53,439 nt of DNA from Chloroflexota bacterium. GTDB taxonomy: Bacteria > Chloroflexota > UBA6077 > JACCZL01. The position numbers and the translations under genes were made by a program. Of the stretch, positions 51,655 to 53,439 are shown in pieces (positions within the stretch are counted from its first letter, which is position 1; each line of letters opens with the position of its first letter). A model generated the notes under the pieces. That model was given only the letters and a program-made list of their open reading frames with translations, searched no databases and was not told the origin of the DNA. The DNA is taken from NCBI GenBank assembly GCA_020850535.1, contig JADZEM010000194.1, positions 1 to 53,439 of the forward strand, given 5' to 3'.

Positions 51655-52998
51655 TCAGTTGAGCTGGTGTGACGGCAGCGCCAGAATCAGGTTGAACAGG
51701 CCGCGAATCTTCTCGTCGCTGGTCCCCATGCTGTTGGCGTAGGCGATCAAGGCGTCACGGGTGGCCGTGTTCACGCTCGAGTCGACGAGCATCGCGAGGA
51801 TCAGGTCGACTTTGCCGGCCGCCGTTGTCTGGCCGGTCAGGTGCGATGCGACAGCCGGCCCGCCGGCCTCGGTCGCCGCCACCTTCCCCATGCTGTTCAC
51901 GATGGATGCGCCCATGTTGCACCGCGAGAGGACGGTGCTGGCGTTGATCCATGACGAGCCGCTCGGCCAGCCCGAGACGTCCGGCGGGTGGAACAGCCGC
52001 ATGCCCTGCTCGGTGAGGCGGCTCAGCACGCCGCCGTTCGGGATGCGCTCGGCGCTCAGGATGTGGAGCGTCTCGACGGCCAGCTCGACCGGCGACTTGA
52101 TGAGCGCCCGGTAGGCGGCGTTCGAGGAGAACTCCGGCGACTTGAGGATCATCTCCACCAGCCAGATGATGCTGTGGCCGCTGGCGGCGAAGCCAGGAGC
52201 CAACCGCGTGACCACCGCATCGTCGGGGGTGACCGGGTAGGCGAACCAGCTGAACAGCTTGGCCGTCAGGTAGTGGGCGCAGACCTTCCGGCCGTTCTTC
52301 GTGTACGCCACCAGGATCGAGTGGACCTGATCGCCCGACTCGCAGGTCGTCCCGAGCACCGTCTTCGTGGAGCCATCATGCTGGTTGGCGTTGAGGATCC
52401 AGTTGCCGTTGGTGTCCAGGGTGTAGCCAGTAAAGGCCTTCGTCGCCTGACGGATGTCGGACTCGGTGTAGTTTGGGTCGTTCGGGTTGCCGATCCCCAG
52501 CGCGAACAGCTCCATGACCTCGCGGGCGTAGTTCTCGTTCGGGCTGTTCTTGCGGTTCAGCGTTAGATCCAGCCAGATCATCATGGCCGGATCGCGCGAG
52601 ACGGCGTTCAAGAACGGCTCGAACTGCCCCATCCCCATCGTGCGGAAGAGGAGGTTCTGCGCCTGCATCTTCGGCACGTCGATGCCGTCCTTGTCGAACG
52701 AGGTGGCGAAATGGTCGTGCCAGAACAGCACCACCTTTTCGAGCAGGGGACGGCTCGTGCGGACCATCCGGTCCAGCCACCAGCGAATCAGGGTGTCCTT
52801 GTTCGCCGGATCGACCGTGACCTGATCGGGCACCTCGGCCACGGCGTTGTAGTTCAGCAGGGCGTCCACCGTCATCGCGAACGCCGTGTCCTCGTCGGGG
52901 TGCCGTGCCATCGCATCGCTGACCTGATTCAGCGTGCCGCCGAAGCCAGCTCGCCGGAACAGGTGGTTGAAGCGGCGTCGCCCTGTCAGCTCGGCCAT
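51655..52998 (-). CDS. DUF1800 family protein
   Basis: A 447-residue protein, largely helical. FNHLFRRAGFGG at the N-terminus, KVVLFWHDHFATS, ENYAREVMELFALGIGN, TESDIRQATKAFTGY and PPDVSGWPSG are the landmark blocks of DUF1800. No signal peptide is clear with ATG 52998, which follows GGAGGTGGG; the frame runs on to 53049 but adds no signal. It is the first gene of the DUF1800-DUF1501 operon. Function unknown; a link with extracellular polymers is proposed in the literature only by association. Confidence 0.88.
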   Translation of the reverse strand: MAELTGRRRFNHLFRRAGFGGTLNQVSDAMARHPDEDTAFAMTVDALLNYNAVAEVPDQVTVDPANKDTLIRWWLDRMVRTSRPLLEKVVLFWHDHFATSFDKDGIDVPKMQAQNLLFRTMGMGQFEPFLNAVSRDPAMMIWLDLTLNRKNSPNENYAREVMELFALGIGNPNDPNYTESDIRQATKAFTGYTLDTNGNWILNANQHDGSTKTVLGTTCESGDQVHSILVAYTKNGRKVCAHYLTAKLFSWFAYPVTPDDAVVTRLAPGFAASGHSIIWLVEMILKSPEFSSNAAYRALIKSPVELAVETLHILSAERIPNGGVLSRLTEQGMRLFHPPDVSGWPSGSSWINASTVLSRCNMGASIVNSMGKVAATEAGGPAVASHLTGQTTAAGKVDLILAMLVDSSVNTATRDALIAYANSMGTSDEKIRGLFNLILALPSHQLN

Positions 52999-53393
52999 CG
53001 GTCCCACCTCCGCCACGCCGCGGCTCCGAGCAGCTCCGCGTGCCAGCACTTCGCGTTGTAAACCCGTTCGCTCCCAGGGAAGCCCAGGCGCCTATCCATA
53101 TCGAGTGTGTCCCGCATCCCAGATCGGTCAGGTGGTGACAGGCAGGCTCACCAGATCCCGCCGCCGTGTGCTCCGAGGTAACGAGATCACGGGCGATTCA
53201 GAGACGGCCCGGTGGGCCAGATTGGGGGCGTCCGACCAGGAATAGCGCGATCGTACTACTGGCCCAGACAGGTGGACGTTAAGCGTGCGTAAAGGTGGCG
53301 AAAACGACGTAAAGGAATCGCCGAGAAATAAGTGTCGCATTGTGATGGCAGTGTGACGGGCGGCAGGGGCGGCGCGAGCTAGACTATCGGGCG
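52999..53393. other. Gap with few recognisable signals before the right-edge gene
   Basis: This stretch holds CGTAAAGG twice (53288-53295 and 53308-53315, 20 bases apart) in a more A-rich segment, and a TAGACT -10 hexamer at 53380-53385. The A-rich part could be the left end of the element encoding the right-edge gene. No coding region was found. Confidence 0.4.
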
Positions 53394-53439
53394 ATGGAGC
53401 CATTGGAGGCAATCAAGCGGCGCTTCGAGCTGCTGGCGC
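53394..53439 (+). CDS. Start of a gene cut by the window edge, possibly an ISAzo13-type transposase
   Basis: Only 15 residues are visible: MEPLEAIKRRFELLA. This resembles the N-terminus of ISAzo13-family transposases, which commonly start with an acidic residue pair, then AI(K/R)xRxxxLxP. TAGACT (53380-53385) lies eight bases upstream and no Shine-Dalgarno is present. Too short for a firm call. Confidence 0.35.
   Translation, partial: MEPLEAIKRRFELLA

Overview
The window is a high-GC (roughly two thirds G+C by eye) bacterial chromosome segment. Tat-type lipoproteins with long Ala/Pro/Lys linkers after the lipobox Cys, many MalF/MalG-type transporters without their own ATPase, DUF1501/DUF1800 and PAC2 genes, and abundant intergenic palindromic repeats together suggest Chloroflexota, perhaps the Thermomicrobia side of the phylum. 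That placement is an inference from gene style; no rRNA or other phylogenetic marker is present and I see no tRNA or CRISPR array.

Layout. 1-4.7 kb: a FadR-type GntR regulator with its own promoter and palindromic operator, followed by a sugar ABC importer (binding lipoprotein and two permeases). 5-9 kb: a PAC2 protein, a second (orphan) binding lipoprotein on the minus strand, and an amidohydrolase. 9-13.4 kb: a membrane glycosyltransferase, a family 2 glycosyltransferase and a polyprenyl-phosphate sugar transferase, a small envelope-polysaccharide group. 13.6-16.4 kb: a very unusual 947-residue protein joining a catalytically dead IS701/DDE_5-type transposase domain, two CheA-P2-like domains and a CheW domain. 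16.4-24.7 kb: a second complete sugar ABC importer on the minus strand, a ThDP-dependent enzyme, and an 881-residue protein that looks like a glycoside hydrolase.

25-37 kb is a respiratory molybdoenzyme island: two overlapping radical SAM/SPASM genes (one very close to AhbD/NirJ haem-synthesis enzymes), a cupin, an NnrS-like membrane protein, then a Tat-exported NarG/NxrA-like catalytic subunit, a four-cluster NarH/NxrB-like iron-sulfur subunit, a secreted and C-terminally anchored ethylbenzene-dehydrogenase-type haem subunit, a TorD-like chaperone and a polytopic membrane protein. The last three genes overlap. This is the gene set of an outward-facing type II DMSO-reductase-family complex (nitrate reductase, nitrite oxidoreductase or relative) plus haem and assembly functions.

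37-45.8 kb: an RraA-like protein, a beta-propeller protein and a purine cluster purQ-purL-purF-purM-purN (no purS in the window). 45.8-53.4 kb: a membrane-tethered protein whose C-terminus resembles BECR-fold RNase toxins, overlapping a small possible immunity gene; dcd; an SH3-domain protein; a cupredoxin lacking one copper ligand; a small membrane protein; a DUF1800-DUF1501 pair; and, cut by the right edge, the first codons of what may be an ISAzo13-type transposase.

Intergenic DNA is rich in structure: at least three families of inverted repeats, tandem duplications next to stop and start codons, and recurring TACACT/TATACT -10 hexamers, some so close to the start codon that leaderless transcription is likely.
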